From JACKBJ01 sp964549495 (GTDB lineage Bacteria > Chloroflexota > Anaerolineae > Epilineales > Epilineaceae): DNA of 64,000 nt. Location of the stretch: the NCBI GenBank assembly GCA_964549495.1, contig CAZJWJ010000011.1, positions 11,182 to 75,181 of the forward strand, read 5' to 3'. The notes beneath the pieces were generated by a model. It ran no database searches, had not been told where the DNA came from, and worked only from the letters and a program-made list of their open reading frames with translations. Positions within the stretch are counted from its first letter, which is position 1, and each line of letters begins with the position of its first letter. Positions 25,764 through 34,901 of this stretch are shown here, piece by piece. The translations under genes and the position numbers were made by a program.

Positions 25764-25790
25764 TGGACTGAATCGCCAAGGGGTTGCTTC

Positions 25791-26975
25791 GTGTTCCCAT
25801 ACCACGTCGAGACGGAGACGCGGCGCTGCATCGATCGGATCGAGGTCCTGCGCGAGGATCTGGATCGGATGGCTCCGCTGCCGCGGATCTGGATGGGGCG
25901 GACGCGGCGGGACCTGGAGGTGGAGGCGGTTGCGGCCTCGACGCGGATCGAGGGCGTGCCGGTGACGGTCGACGAGGCGCGCCGGATCTTGGCGGGGGAC
26001 CGGCCGGCCACGGTGGACGAAGCGAACGTGGCTTTGGTCGAAGGATACCGGGATGCGATGCGCTATGTGCTGGCTCGAGCGGATGATCCGCACTTTGGCT
26101 GGCACACCGAGTTGCTCCTGGCCATCCATCATCGGGTCATGGCCGGGGCAGCGAGCGCGGCGGCCGGCCGGTTGCGCGATCGGCAGAACTGGATCTCGAG
26201 CAACCGGAGCGGCGAGCAGGTCTTCTTGCCGCCTGGGCCCGAAGCAGTGCCGGGTCTGGTCGCGGAACTGATGGCGTGGCTCGAGGGTTTCGATGGGCCG
26301 GCTGCGGTGGCTGCTGCCTTGGCGCATGTTCGACTGGCGGCCATCCATCCCTTCGTCGATGGCAATGGGCGGGTGGCACGGATTCTTGCCTCGGTGGTGA
26401 TGTACCGAGCCGGTTTCCAGGCGCCGCAGTTCACCAGCCTGGAGGAGTGGTGGGGGCGTCACGTCGCCGAGTACTACGAGGCCTTCGGTTGTCTTGGGAC
26501 GGAGTGGGACGAGCGGGCGGATGTCTCGGGCTTCGTGCGGGCGCATGTCTGTGCCCAGGCCACCCAGGTCGACGCGTTGGCTCTGAGACAGGAGACCGAG
26601 CGGGCGGTCTGGACCGTGCTGAGCGACATCGCGGTGCACGATCTCGGTCTCGATCAGCGGGTGACGCACGCGCTCTATGATGCCTTCCACGCGCGGCAGG
26701 TCACCAACCGCTACTACCGGGGCCTGGCGGAGGTCTCGGAGGTCACCGCTTCGCACGACCTGGGCAAGTTGGCCACGTCCGGGATGCTGGAGCGCCGGGG
26801 TGCCGGCCGCGCATCGCATTACCTGGGGACCGACCGATTGGCGGTGTCGGTAGCCGAGGGGGCCGGGCTCGATGCCGTGATCATCCAGCCGGCGAGCTCG
26901 ATCGCCGACCATCGTGATGCCATCTTGCTCGGTTTGGGGGCGCGGCTACACGGCACTCGATCGTCGGGAGGGTAG
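25791..26975 (+). CDS. Fic-family protein (AMPylator-type, class II self-inhibited)
   Basis: 394 residues from GTG 25791, with AAGGGG 7 bases upstream. The Fic motif HPFVDGNGRVAR (catalytic His about residue 186) is complete. The N-terminal STRIEG (about residues 50-55) matches the inhibitory helix motif (S/T)xxxE(G/N), which blocks ATP until released. After the Fic core there is a winged-helix-like C-terminus (VTNRYYRGLAEVSEVTASHDLGKLATSGMLERRG), common in Fic/DOC proteins of this size. Such enzymes transfer AMP to target proteins; the target is unknown. It is preceded by an AT-rich promoter with operator-like repeats and is followed by a strong hairpin, so it is a single-gene unit. Confidence 0.92.
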   Translation: MFPYHVETETRRCIDRIEVLREDLDRMAPLPRIWMGRTRRDLEVEAVAASTRIEGVPVTVDEARRILAGDRPATVDEANVALVEGYRDAMRYVLARADDPHFGWHTELLLAIHHRVMAGAASAAAGRLRDRQNWISSNRSGEQVFLPPGPEAVPGLVAELMAWLEGFDGPAAVAAALAHVRLAAIHPFVDGNGRVARILASVVMYRAGFQAPQFTSLEEWWGRHVAEYYEAFGCLGTEWDERADVSGFVRAHVCAQATQVDALALRQETERAVWTVLSDIAVHDLGLDQRVTHALYDAFHARQVTNRYYRGLAEVSEVTASHDLGKLATSGMLERRGAGRASHYLGTDRLAVSVAEGAGLDAVIIQPASSIADHRDAILLGLGARLHGTRSSGG

Positions 26976-27040
26976 CCTTCGCAAGGGGATGATCGAAGGC
27001 CTCGTTCGACTGCATCGCGGTCTGCGTGGATCGGAAGAAG

Positions 27041-27078
27041 CGATGCCCCCGCGATCTCGCAAGATCGCGGGGGCATCG
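27041..27078. terminator. Strong bidirectional terminator hairpin
   Basis: A perfect 17-bp stem (27041-27057 with 27062-27078) has a 4-base loop. It lies between the stops of the convergent Fic (26975) and macroglobulin (27105) genes. Confidence 0.85.
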
Positions 27079-27104
27079 GAACGTCAGCGGGTTGAGAAGA
27101 GCGG

Positions 27105-30100
27105 CTACTGCCGCTGCATCAGGCTGGGGAGGTGGATGACGTCGGCCGGGTTCCAGGGGCCGATCTCGACTTCGAGGTCGCGGGTGGAAGAGATGTCGTA
27201 CTGGCCTCCGTTGATTGCGGTGACTTCGGGTGCGGAGATCTTCAAGAGACCGCCGCTTGCGGTGTTCGCGCGGAAGGTCAGATAGGCAAAGTCGGTAGCG
27301 TCGGGGTTGAGGCCGTCGAAGTCGAAGCCTTCTGGGAACCACGCGCCGAGGCGGACCTTGCCATCAGACAGCTGCTCGATGGGGCCGAGCGTCAGGCCGT
27401 CGATGGTGTCGACGCCGACGAGCTCGATGCCGCTCGGCAAGTCGAGCGTGAGCTCCCAAGCGCCGACACCTGGCGTGCTGTCGTGGAATCCGAGTTCGAG
27501 ACCGACTCGGAACTCTCGGTGCTCGCGGGCTTCGTCCATGAGCCCGATCATCATCGATGCCTGGCCCACCTCACCCGGCGCGGCCGGCACCTCGTCGCCG
27601 CAAGTCAGGCCCGCGTCGGCGCGGCCGGCGGCGAGGGTGATGTCGCTGACGCTGACGCGGCCATCGCCGTCGAGGTCGCGGCCGGTGCCGGCGCTCCAGG
27701 CGTCGGCGGTCAGGTTGGCGTCGAAGGGGGTCAGGCGGCAGTCGCGGTCGAAGTCGCCCGGTAGGTCGGGGCGGTTGGCCACGCGCTCGGGGTCGACCTC
27801 GACCCGGTCGGTGGCGCTGCGGGCCCAGATGTCGGGGCGGTACATGGCGTAGGCTTCGGCCGGCCGGGCTCCGAAGCTGCCCGGGGTGACGGCGCGGGCG
27901 GCGTACTCGAAGGTATGCGTGCCCGGCGGCAGGTAGCTGCGGAAGAAGGAGACCGCCTCGTCGCGGATCTCCTGTCGCTCGTAGCCCCACCAGCGCCACC
28001 AGGGGCGCTCGCCGGGGATGCGGGTGGTCTCGGTCTCCAGGTTTTGGTTGAGGCCCTCGAGGCCCGCCGGCAGCATGTCCTCGACGATCAGGTAATGCAG
28101 CTCGTCGCGGGTCTCGACGGTCAGGCGGACGTTGATCAGGTCGCCGGCGTGCCAGCCGTCGGCGTCCGAGCGGCCGCTGATGGGCATGTACTCGCGGCGG
28201 AGGGAGAGGCCCATGCCCTCGGCCTCGCTGGCGGTGAAGCCTTCGTAGAAGAGGGCCAAATCGCCCACGGCGGTGTAGTAGATGGTGCCGGAGCCCTGTT
28301 TGCGGATCTCCAGGCTGTGCGTGCCCGGCGTCAGCTGGCTGCCGGGGATGACGACCGGGTCGATGGGGCTGGTGACGTTGCTGGAGTCCACCTGACCCTG
28401 GGCGATGGGCCGGCCGTCGAGGGCGACGGTCCAGGCGTAGTCGGCCTCCAGGTCGCCCGAGGTCAGCAGGTGGTCGGTGAGGGCCAAGACGGCGAAGGCC
28501 GTGGCCTGGGTGGTGCGCCAGCCCGTGCCCCAGCGATGCTCGAGCAGCCAACGGGCGGCCATGGGGGCCATCTCGTGGCTCGGGTCGAGCTGGGCCAGGG
28601 CCTCCAGGGCCATGGCGGTCGACTTCTCGGCCGATGCCATCGAGTACCAGTAGTACCAGTCCCAGCGATCGCCGGGGCGCTCGGCCGGCCACCAGGCGGA
28701 GGTGGCGGTGCGCTCGGCGCGGGCCAGGAGGGCCGAGAGGGCCAGCTCGGCGCGGCCGTCGCCGGCGCGGTCGAGCGTGACGGCCAGGGTGGCCAGCGCG
28801 AAGGCATCCAGCTTGGTCATGCCGTCGTAGAGGCGGTCGAGGGTCTCGGTGTCGGGCGTGCTGCCGCCCAGGCTCAGGACGTAGGCGGCGTAGGCTTGCA
28901 GGCGCAGGTCGTGGGTTTGCTGGTCGGGGCCGGGCGGGCGCTCTCCGCCGCCGCCGGAGGTCTGGCCGAGGTTGGCCGCCAGCCAGGTCATGCCGCGGGT
29001 GAGCACCTCGGGCGCGACCTCGTAGCCGGCCTCCTCGACCAAGACCAGGCCGTGCAGCACGTAGCTGGTGGTGTAGAGGTTGCCCTCGGAGTACCACCAG
29101 CCCCAGCTGCCGTCGCCGTTCTGGAAGCCGTAGAGCTTCTGCAAGCCGGCCTCCATGTACTCCGGAAGGTCGTTGGTGATCTCCGGCGCGTTCAGCTCGA
29201 CATGTTGCGCCAGCCGGCCGACGACGGCATTCGGCAGGACCTTGCCCATGGTCTGCTCGACGCAGCCGTAGGGGTAGCCGATCAGGCTCTCGACGCCTTC
29301 CAGGACGCCGAAGGCCAGGCTGGGCGCCAGGCGGACGGTGACGGTGGAGGAATCGGGGACCGCCTTGTAGGGGACCTCGAAGACCTCGGCGGCCACGGAT
29401 TCGGTCGAGCCGGAGAGGACGAAGCGGTCGGGCACGCTGAAGGGTTGGACCTCCAGCGGGAGCTCGATGGCGTCGGAGCCGGCCGGCGTGTCCAGCTCGG
29501 CCTGGACCAGGTTGGTGCCCAGGGTCGAGGCGACCACGCTCCAGCGGGCCACCTCGGTCTCGCCCTGAGGTAGGGAGAGCGTTCGCGTGCCGGGATCCAG
29601 CTGGATCAGGCCCGGGCTCTGCAGCGTGCAGGCGCCGTCGATGGCGCCGGGCATGGCGTAGTTGCGCGAGAGGACGTCGAGCGTGAACTCGTCGCCCTGG
29701 ACCGCAAAGCGCGGCAGGGCCGGCTGGGCGATGATGGGCTTGGTCACCAGGAGCTCGGCCGAGCCCTGGCCGGCCAGGCTGTCCATCGTGATGGCCCGCG
29801 CCAGGGCCTGCCAGGTGGTCAGGTTGTCGGGCAGGGTGAGCGTGACGGACACCTCACCGTCGGGGCCGGTGCGCAGGCGGGCCTCCCAGTGGGCCGTGTC
29901 GCGGAACTCGCGGCGCGGCTGGGCGCGGCTGGCCTCCTCGTCGTCGTCCGACGCGTCGCGGTTGCCCGGCGAGGGCGGCTCGCCGCCGCCGGCGCCCTCG
30001 TCGACCTGGCGGTCGTCGTAGGTCTGGCCCGGCACGGCCGAGTCGTAGGTGCGCACGGCGTCTTGCCAGCCGGTCCACAGCGCGTCGAAGATGTCGCCGG

Positions 30101-32624
30101 AGCGGTCGCTAGCCAGGGCCAGGACCGCCTTGTCGACCAGGGCGAAGGAGATCTGGGCGTCGACCGGCTGGCCGGCCGCGTCGCGCACGCGCAGGGTGAA
30201 GGTGGTCTCCTCGCCCGGCCCGTGGCTGGGCGCGTCGGGCAGGACCTCGACCGACAGGCGCTTGTCGTCGGCCGGCACGATCAGGTCGACGCTGGCGGTG
30301 ACGATCTGGCTCTCCTTGCCGCCCCATTCGTTGTCGTTGGGCTGCCACATGTGCACCTTGACCGTGACCTTGGGCGCGTAGCGCGCCTCGATCGGCAGGG
30401 CCAGGGTGGTGGCGCCGGAGATCTCGACCACCCGCTCCTCGTAGACCTCGTCGCGCTCGATGGTCACCAGCGCGGTGGTCGTGATGGGGCTCTTGATCAG
30501 CACCTGGGCCGTGTCGCCGGCCGCGTAGGACTCGCGATCGGCCGTCAACTCCAGGCCGCCCCACCAGTACCAGGGGCGCTGGCCGTCGTAGAGCCAGGCG
30601 TAGGAATGGGCCGTCACGCGCCGGCCGCCGTCGTCGGCCGCATCGGCGCGGAAGCTGTACCAGCCCTCGCCCAGGTCCTCGTAGCGGACCTCGGCCCTTC
30701 CGTCGGCACCGGTGGTCACCGTCTGGCGGCCGCTCTCGACCGTGCCGCCTCGGGTGTAGCGCTGGATGACGACGGTCACGTCGCGGCCGGCCACCGGCTG
30801 GCCGTCGTGATCGATGGTCGAGGCGGTCAGGACGACCGACTCGCCCAACTCGGTGCCATAGCGCTGATTGGTCAAGCCGAGGGTGAAGTCGGCCGGGTGC
30901 ACCGGTACGAAGGCGCTGGAATAGACCGGACGGCGGCTGGCGTCCAGTACCTCGGCCTCGAGGGTGTAGGTCTCGGTGTAGCTCTCGTTGCCGTCCAGAT
31001 CGAGCTGGCCGGTGAAGCTGCCGTCCGGGTCGGTGGTGCCCTCCATTTCGGCCACCGGCTGGGTGCCGTCATCGCCGCGCCACCAGTAGCCGCGGTAGGC
31101 GCGCAGGACGACCACCGCGCCGGCCACCGGCTGGCCGTAGTAGTAGTCGGCCTGGACCGAGATCGTGGCGCGGTCGCCGCGCACGTAGTAGTCGGCGTCG
31201 GGCTCGATGTTCACCTCGAAGTCGGGCTTGACGTACTCCTCGACCTGGAAGCTGCCGGCGAGGGTGGTCTCGCCGATGCTGGTCTCGATGCGCCACCAGC
31301 CAAGGGCCACTTCGTCGGCCAATTGCAGGCTGCCGGCCACGCTGCCGAAGTCGTCGACGGCCGGCGACTCGCGTAGGATGACGTTGTTCTTGGCGTCGCG
31401 GATGGTCACGCTGACGGGCGTCGTCGCATCCAGGACCGACAGGCCCTCGCCGTCGAAGGCGCGGATGCTGGTCTTGTAGTGGACCTCGTGGCCCGGGCGG
31501 TAGATCGGTCGGTCGGTATGGGTGTGGCCGGTGTAGGCCGGTGCCGGCTGGTCGTACCAGCCGCCCCACCAGCGCCAGTAGCCCTGGTTGGAGGACCAGT
31601 TGGCATCCAGGCCCACCAGGGTGGTCTCACCGGCCACCTCGGCCACCAGGAAGGCGGCCTGCTCGGCCAGCGCGTCCAGGGCGGCCAGACCATCGGCATC
31701 GCTGCTGGCCTCGGCAAGTAGCTGGCCATCGGCGTCGACGGCCATCACGCGGCCGCCGGCGACGGGCGCCGCGTCCAACCAGCGCGTCAGCCAGGCGCCC
31801 AGGTCGCTGCGTCCGCGCTTGGCCACCAGGGCGTGGTCGCTGTAGATGATCATCGCCTGGGCATCGCCCAGGTAGGGATGCGAGGCTTGGATGACATAAA
31901 GACCCGGCTCGGCCGCCTCGGGCAGGCCGATGCCGCTCATGCCCTGGGAGTTGTCGATATGCTGCTGCCAGCTGGCCACCTGCGTCAGGCCGCTGACGTC
32001 GATCTCGTTCTGGCCGCCGACTTCCAAGGGCGCGTAGCGCTCGGCAAAGCCCGGCAGGTCCAGTCCGTAGAGCGCCAGGTCGAGGGTGACCCGCGGGTAG
32101 CCGGGCTGGATGCCGACGCCGTGCTCACCCGAAGGCGCCAGCAGCTGCACCGGCAGGCCCCAGCCGAAGCTGAGCTCGGTGCGATGCTCGGAGGTGGTGA
32201 AACGCCAGCTGAAGGCTTCCTCGAGCAGGGGCTGGCCACGGGCGTCGAGGGCGCCGGTGCCAAGCTCCAGCTCGTAGCTGCTGCGGGCCTCCAGAGGCTC
32301 GCTGGGTCGAAGCTCGAGCCGTCTTGGATCGTTCCAGACGGCCGTGTGCGCGATCTCCGGATCCAGGCTCAGCGCCTGGATGACGCTGTTCTGGTCGACG
32401 TCGACTTCGAAGTTGAGGTTGATGCTCGAGCCCGGCCAGACCTCGCGCGCATCCGGCTGCGGGTAGACCTTGATGGGGATGCCCTGCTGGGCCAGGACCC
32501 CGCCCGCGCTATCGGGCAGGAAGGAGGGCGCTGCCAGGACGAGCAGCGCGGCCGCCAGCGTCAGCCAGCGGCGGGCAGGGGGCAGCGGCCACGGGCGCAT
32601 CGACTTGGGGTGAGAGGCATGCAT
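27105..32624 (-). CDS. Alpha-2-macroglobulin with dockerin-like and cohesin-like C-terminus
   Basis: 1839 residues. GAGGAG precedes the ATG. A signal peptide (LTLAAALLVLAAPSFLPDSAGG) is followed by macroglobulin domains: HTDRPIYRPGHEVHYKTSIR is the MG-domain signature. The thioester CVEQ is intact (Cys1121, in GYPYGCVEQTMG), followed by the helical TED barrel (GFQNGDGSWGWW). Such proteins trap proteases covalently. At about 1617-1675 two EF-hand-like segments, DFDRDCRLTPFDANLTADAW and DLDGDGRVSVSDITLAAGR, form a type I dockerin-like unit. About 1690-1825 is cohesin-like (FRVGLELGFHD, LTLDLPSGIELVGVD, DFAYLTFRAN). It ends in VIHLPSLMQRQ. No penicillin-binding partner gene is adjacent, unlike E. 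coli yfhM. The dockerin and cohesin calls rest on pattern only. Confidence 0.88.
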   Translation of the reverse strand: MHASHPKSMRPWPLPPARRWLTLAAALLVLAAPSFLPDSAGGVLAQQGIPIKVYPQPDAREVWPGSSINLNFEVDVDQNSVIQALSLDPEIAHTAVWNDPRRLELRPSEPLEARSSYELELGTGALDARGQPLLEEAFSWRFTTSEHRTELSFGWGLPVQLLAPSGEHGVGIQPGYPRVTLDLALYGLDLPGFAERYAPLEVGGQNEIDVSGLTQVASWQQHIDNSQGMSGIGLPEAAEPGLYVIQASHPYLGDAQAMIIYSDHALVAKRGRSDLGAWLTRWLDAAPVAGGRVMAVDADGQLLAEASSDADGLAALDALAEQAAFLVAEVAGETTLVGLDANWSSNQGYWRWWGGWYDQPAPAYTGHTHTDRPIYRPGHEVHYKTSIRAFDGEGLSVLDATTPVSVTIRDAKNNVILRESPAVDDFGSVAGSLQLADEVALGWWRIETSIGETTLAGSFQVEEYVKPDFEVNIEPDADYYVRGDRATISVQADYYYGQPVAGAVVVLRAYRGYWWRGDDGTQPVAEMEGTTDPDGSFTGQLDLDGNESYTETYTLEAEVLDASRRPVYSSAFVPVHPADFTLGLTNQRYGTELGESVVLTASTIDHDGQPVAGRDVTVVIQRYTRGGTVESGRQTVTTGADGRAEVRYEDLGEGWYSFRADAADDGGRRVTAHSYAWLYDGQRPWYWWGGLELTADRESYAAGDTAQVLIKSPITTTALVTIERDEVYEERVVEISGATTLALPIEARYAPKVTVKVHMWQPNDNEWGGKESQIVTASVDLIVPADDKRLSVEVLPDAPSHGPGEETTFTLRVRDAAGQPVDAQISFALVDKAVLALASDRSGDIFDALWTGWQDAVRTYDSAVPGQTYDDRQVDEGAGGGEPPSPGNRDASDDDEEASRAQPRREFRDTAHWEARLRTGPDGEVSVTLTLPDNLTTWQALARAITMDSLAGQGSAELLVTKPIIAQPALPRFAVQGDEFTLDVLSRNYAMPGAIDGACTLQSPGLIQLDPGTRTLSLPQGETEVARWSVVASTLGTNLVQAELDTPAGSDAIELPLEVQPFSVPDRFVLSGSTESVAAEVFEVPYKAVPDSSTVTVRLAPSLAFGVLEGVESLIGYPYGCVEQTMGKVLPNAVVGRLAQHVELNAPEITNDLPEYMEAGLQKLYGFQNGDGSWGWWYSEGNLYTTSYVLHGLVLVEEAGYEVAPEVLTRGMTWLAANLGQTSGGGGERPPGPDQQTHDLRLQAYAAYVLSLGGSTPDTETLDRLYDGMTKLDAFALATLAVTLDRAGDGRAELALSALLARAERTATSAWWPAERPGDRWDWYYWYSMASAEKSTAMALEALAQLDPSHEMAPMAARWLLEHRWGTGWRTTQATAFAVLALTDHLLTSGDLEADYAWTVALDGRPIAQGQVDSSNVTSPIDPVVIPGSQLTPGTHSLEIRKQGSGTIYYTAVGDLALFYEGFTASEAEGMGLSLRREYMPISGRSDADGWHAGDLINVRLTVETRDELHYLIVEDMLPAGLEGLNQNLETETTRIPGERPWWRWWGYERQEIRDEAVSFFRSYLPPGTHTFEYAARAVTPGSFGARPAEAYAMYRPDIWARSATDRVEVDPERVANRPDLPGDFDRDCRLTPFDANLTADAWSAGTGRDLDGDGRVSVSDITLAAGRADAGLTCGDEVPAAPGEVGQASMMIGLMDEAREHREFRVGLELGFHDSTPGVGAWELTLDLPSGIELVGVDTIDGLTLGPIEQLSDGKVRLGAWFPEGFDFDGLNPDATDFAYLTFRANTASGGLLKISAPEVTAINGGQYDISSTRDLEVEIGPWNPADVIHLPSLMQRQ

Positions 32625-33005
32625 GGTTCAAGGCTCCTCGTGAGACGGTAGGGCGGGGCAATTCCAATCCATGCGGTGGATACGCACGGCCGCCCGCCTT
32701 CGTGACTCCGGATCCGCGCGCTTTCGGCGCGGTCTCGCGCATGGAAGTATCGATCTCGGTGGTGACGAGACAGTCGATGCCTGGAAGGTTCCGTACCCTC
32801 ATTGTAAGGGATCTCGGTCCGGTGTGGGGTCGACTCGGGTGCCGTGGCGTCGAATGGTTTGGATCGATCTCCCCGGACTCGAAGGCTTGACCTCCCGGCC
32901 GAATGCATCTTTCATGCATCCCGACGCGTAGAGCCGGCCGAGAATCCGCTCGCTCCGCGGCCAACGTTCGACCGTCACGCAACCGCTTCCAGGAGATGCC
33001 AGCCC
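32625..33005. other. Divergent intergenic region, no gene seen
   Basis: The 381 bases between the macroglobulin and the permease gene hold the promoters of both. On the minus strand a TACAAT -10-like box lies at 32806-32801 without a convincing -35. ATGCAT occurs twice, 5 bases apart, near 32902-32918. No RNA or protein gene is supported. Confidence 0.4.
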
Positions 33006-34181
33006 ATGAGCCAGGACCTCAGCCCCTTGCGCCGCCGGCGCCTGCAGCTCTTCCTCGTCATCGCGCTGATCGCGCTGATCGTCGTCTGGCAGGCGCGGAC
33101 GGCCTTGGCGCCCTTCGGCTTGGGTCTGGTGGTGGCCTACCTGATCGCGCCGCTCGTCGGTCGGCTGGAGCGCATGTTGCCCGACAAGCTGCGCGAGCTA
33201 CCCTTCTCGCGGCTTCTGGCCATCCTGGTGGTCTACGGTGCCTTCTTGCTGGTGGTCGGCGGGATGTTGCTGTGGCTGCTGCCAGCCGTGGCCCGCCAGG
33301 CCAACGACCTGATCCGCAACGCCCCGCGGCTCTACGAGCAGTCCTCCGGCCAGCTGGATGCCTGGCTGGCCGCGCGGGGCCGGCACCTGCCCAGCACGGC
33401 CGAGTGGACCGAGCTGCTCGAGTCCAACGGCGCGGTCTTGCAGGACGTCGTGCCCCGCCTGTTGCGCTTCTTGCAAGACGGCCTGCTCGCCGCCGTCGGC
33501 GCGGTGTCCAACACGGTCAGCCTGCTCCTGGCGGCCATCGTCGTGCCGATCTGGCTGATCTACATCCTCAACGACACCGGCCGGGTACTGCACGGCACCC
33601 TGGGCCTGATCCCGCAGACCCTGCGCGCCGATTTCGAGGCCCTGCGCATCATCGTCGACCGCGTGCTGGGCGCCTACATCCGCGGCCAGCTGATCATCGC
33701 CCTGATCCTGGGCTCGCTCTTGACCATCGCGCTGATGCTCTTGGGCGTGCAGTACCCGCTGCTGTTGGGCGTCGTCAACGGCATCCTGGGCTTCGTGCCC
33801 TTCATCGGCTCGATCATCGGCGCCATCCCGGTGCTGGCGGTGGCGCTCCTGGGCGGCGTCCCCCTGGCGCTCAAGGCGCTGATCGCGGTCATCATCATCC
33901 AGCAGCTGGACGGATCCTTGATCTCGCCGCGGGTGCAGGGCGACTCGGTCAAGCTGCATCCGGCCTTGATCATGATCGTCCTGGTCATCGGCCAGCAGCT
34001 GATGGGCTTCATCGGGCTGCTCGTCGCCGTGCCGCTGACGGCCATCCTGCGCGACATGCTGCACTATGCCTACCTGCGCGTCGACGAGGACGCGCCGGAC
34101 CCGGTGGCGGCGCTGAGCGAGATCGGCTACGGGGACAGCGTCAGCGAGGTCATGCGCTCGGGAGGCCGGATTCCGGCTTGA
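33006..34181 (+). CDS. AI-2E-family transporter (PerM/YdiK-like permease)
   Basis: 391 residues. AGGAG lies 10 bases before the ATG at 33006. The protein is almost wholly hydrophobic, with about eight membrane helices: LFLVIALIALIVVWQA, RLLAILVVYGAFLLVVGGM, NTVSLLLAAIVVPIWLIYIL, QLIIALILGSLLTIALMLLG and LGFVPFIGSIIGAIPVLAVALL. The family motif region GVVNGILGFVPFIGSIIGAIP and VQGDSVKLHPALIM are intact. Family members export signals, ions or unknown solutes; the autoinducer-2 role is shown only for few. The 3' end overlaps the convergent menG gene by 32 bases (34150-34181), so both C-termini share DNA. Confidence 0.9.
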   Translation: MSQDLSPLRRRRLQLFLVIALIALIVVWQARTALAPFGLGLVVAYLIAPLVGRLERMLPDKLRELPFSRLLAILVVYGAFLLVVGGMLLWLLPAVARQANDLIRNAPRLYEQSSGQLDAWLAARGRHLPSTAEWTELLESNGAVLQDVVPRLLRFLQDGLLAAVGAVSNTVSLLLAAIVVPIWLIYILNDTGRVLHGTLGLIPQTLRADFEALRIIVDRVLGAYIRGQLIIALILGSLLTIALMLLGVQYPLLLGVVNGILGFVPFIGSIIGAIPVLAVALLGGVPLALKALIAVIIIQQLDGSLISPRVQGDSVKLHPALIMIVLVIGQQLMGFIGLLVAVPLTAILRDMLHYAYLRVDEDAPDPVAALSEIGYGDSVSEVMRSGGRIPA

Positions 34182-34857
34182 ATCCGATGTGGATGACCAG
34201 CGAACCGAGGGCGAGTCGCCGAGGGGGCAGCGGTACCAGCCCGGCGTCGCGCATCACCGACGCCAGCTCGCTGGGCCTGAGGAAGCCGGCCACCGAAGCC
34301 GGTAGGTAGCTGTAGGCTTCGGCGTCGCCGGCGATCAACCGGCCGGCCAGCGGGACCACCCGCTGGAAGAAGAAGGCGAAGAGCTGGCGCCAGACCGGCA
34401 GGCCGCCGGGCGAGATCTCCAGGGCCACCACGCGGCAGCCCGGCCGGACCACGCGCGCCATCTCGGCGTAAGCCACGTGCAGATCGGCAAAGTTGCGCAG
34501 CACGAAGGCGCTGGTGACCGCGTCGAAGTGGTCGTCCGGAAAGGGCAGGCGATGCCCGTCGCCGCGGACCCAGGTCAGGCGCTCGTCCAGACCCCGCTGG
34601 CGGGCCTTGCCCGGCGCCAGGGCCAGCATCGGCCCGGTGTAGTCCAGACCCGTCACCCGGCAGTCGGGATGCAGGCGCGCCAGGTCGATGGCCAAGTCGC
34701 CCGTTCCGGTGCCCACGTCTAGCACGCGCGCGCCCTCGGGCAGGGCCGCCGCGCGGACCGTGCGCCGGCGCCAGGGACCGTCCAGGCCGGCCGTCATCAG
34801 GCGGTTCATCAGATCGTAGTGGCCCGCGATGCGGCCGAACATGTCGCGCACCGCCAC
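34150..34857 (-). CDS. menG: Demethylmenaquinone methyltransferase (MenG/UbiE)
   Basis: About 235 residues from GTG 34857, chosen because GGAGG lies 8 bases upstream and the family's MF.xIAxxYDxMN block begins just after. An alternative GTG at 34905 would overlap the upstream stop as GTGA. SAM-binding motif I is VLDVGTGTGDLAIDLA; GLDYTGPML and the family block AFVLRNFADLHVAYAEMARVVRPG follow; the end has LRPSELASVMRDAGL. The enzyme makes menaquinone from demethylmenaquinone, implying a menaquinone-based respiratory chain. No other men genes are in the window. The gene is transcribed with the upstream lipoprotein gene, and its 3' end overlaps the permease gene. Confidence 0.9.
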   Translation of the reverse strand: MAVRDMFGRIAGHYDLMNRLMTAGLDGPWRRRTVRAAALPEGARVLDVGTGTGDLAIDLARLHPDCRVTGLDYTGPMLALAPGKARQRGLDERLTWVRGDGHRLPFPDDHFDAVTSAFVLRNFADLHVAYAEMARVVRPGCRVVALEISPGGLPVWRQLFAFFFQRVVPLAGRLIAGDAEAYSYLPASVAGFLRPSELASVMRDAGLVPLPPRRLALGSLVIHIGFKPESGLPSA

Positions 34858-34901
34858 ATGCTTGTCCTCCGCGCCGCCGGGGCTGACCGCTCCGCCGCGG
34901 T

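Noticed and set aside
25389..25790. An insertion sequence remnant
   Set aside because: The inverted repeats are perfect but no transposase fragment or flanking target duplication is visible, so it is listed only as a repeat.
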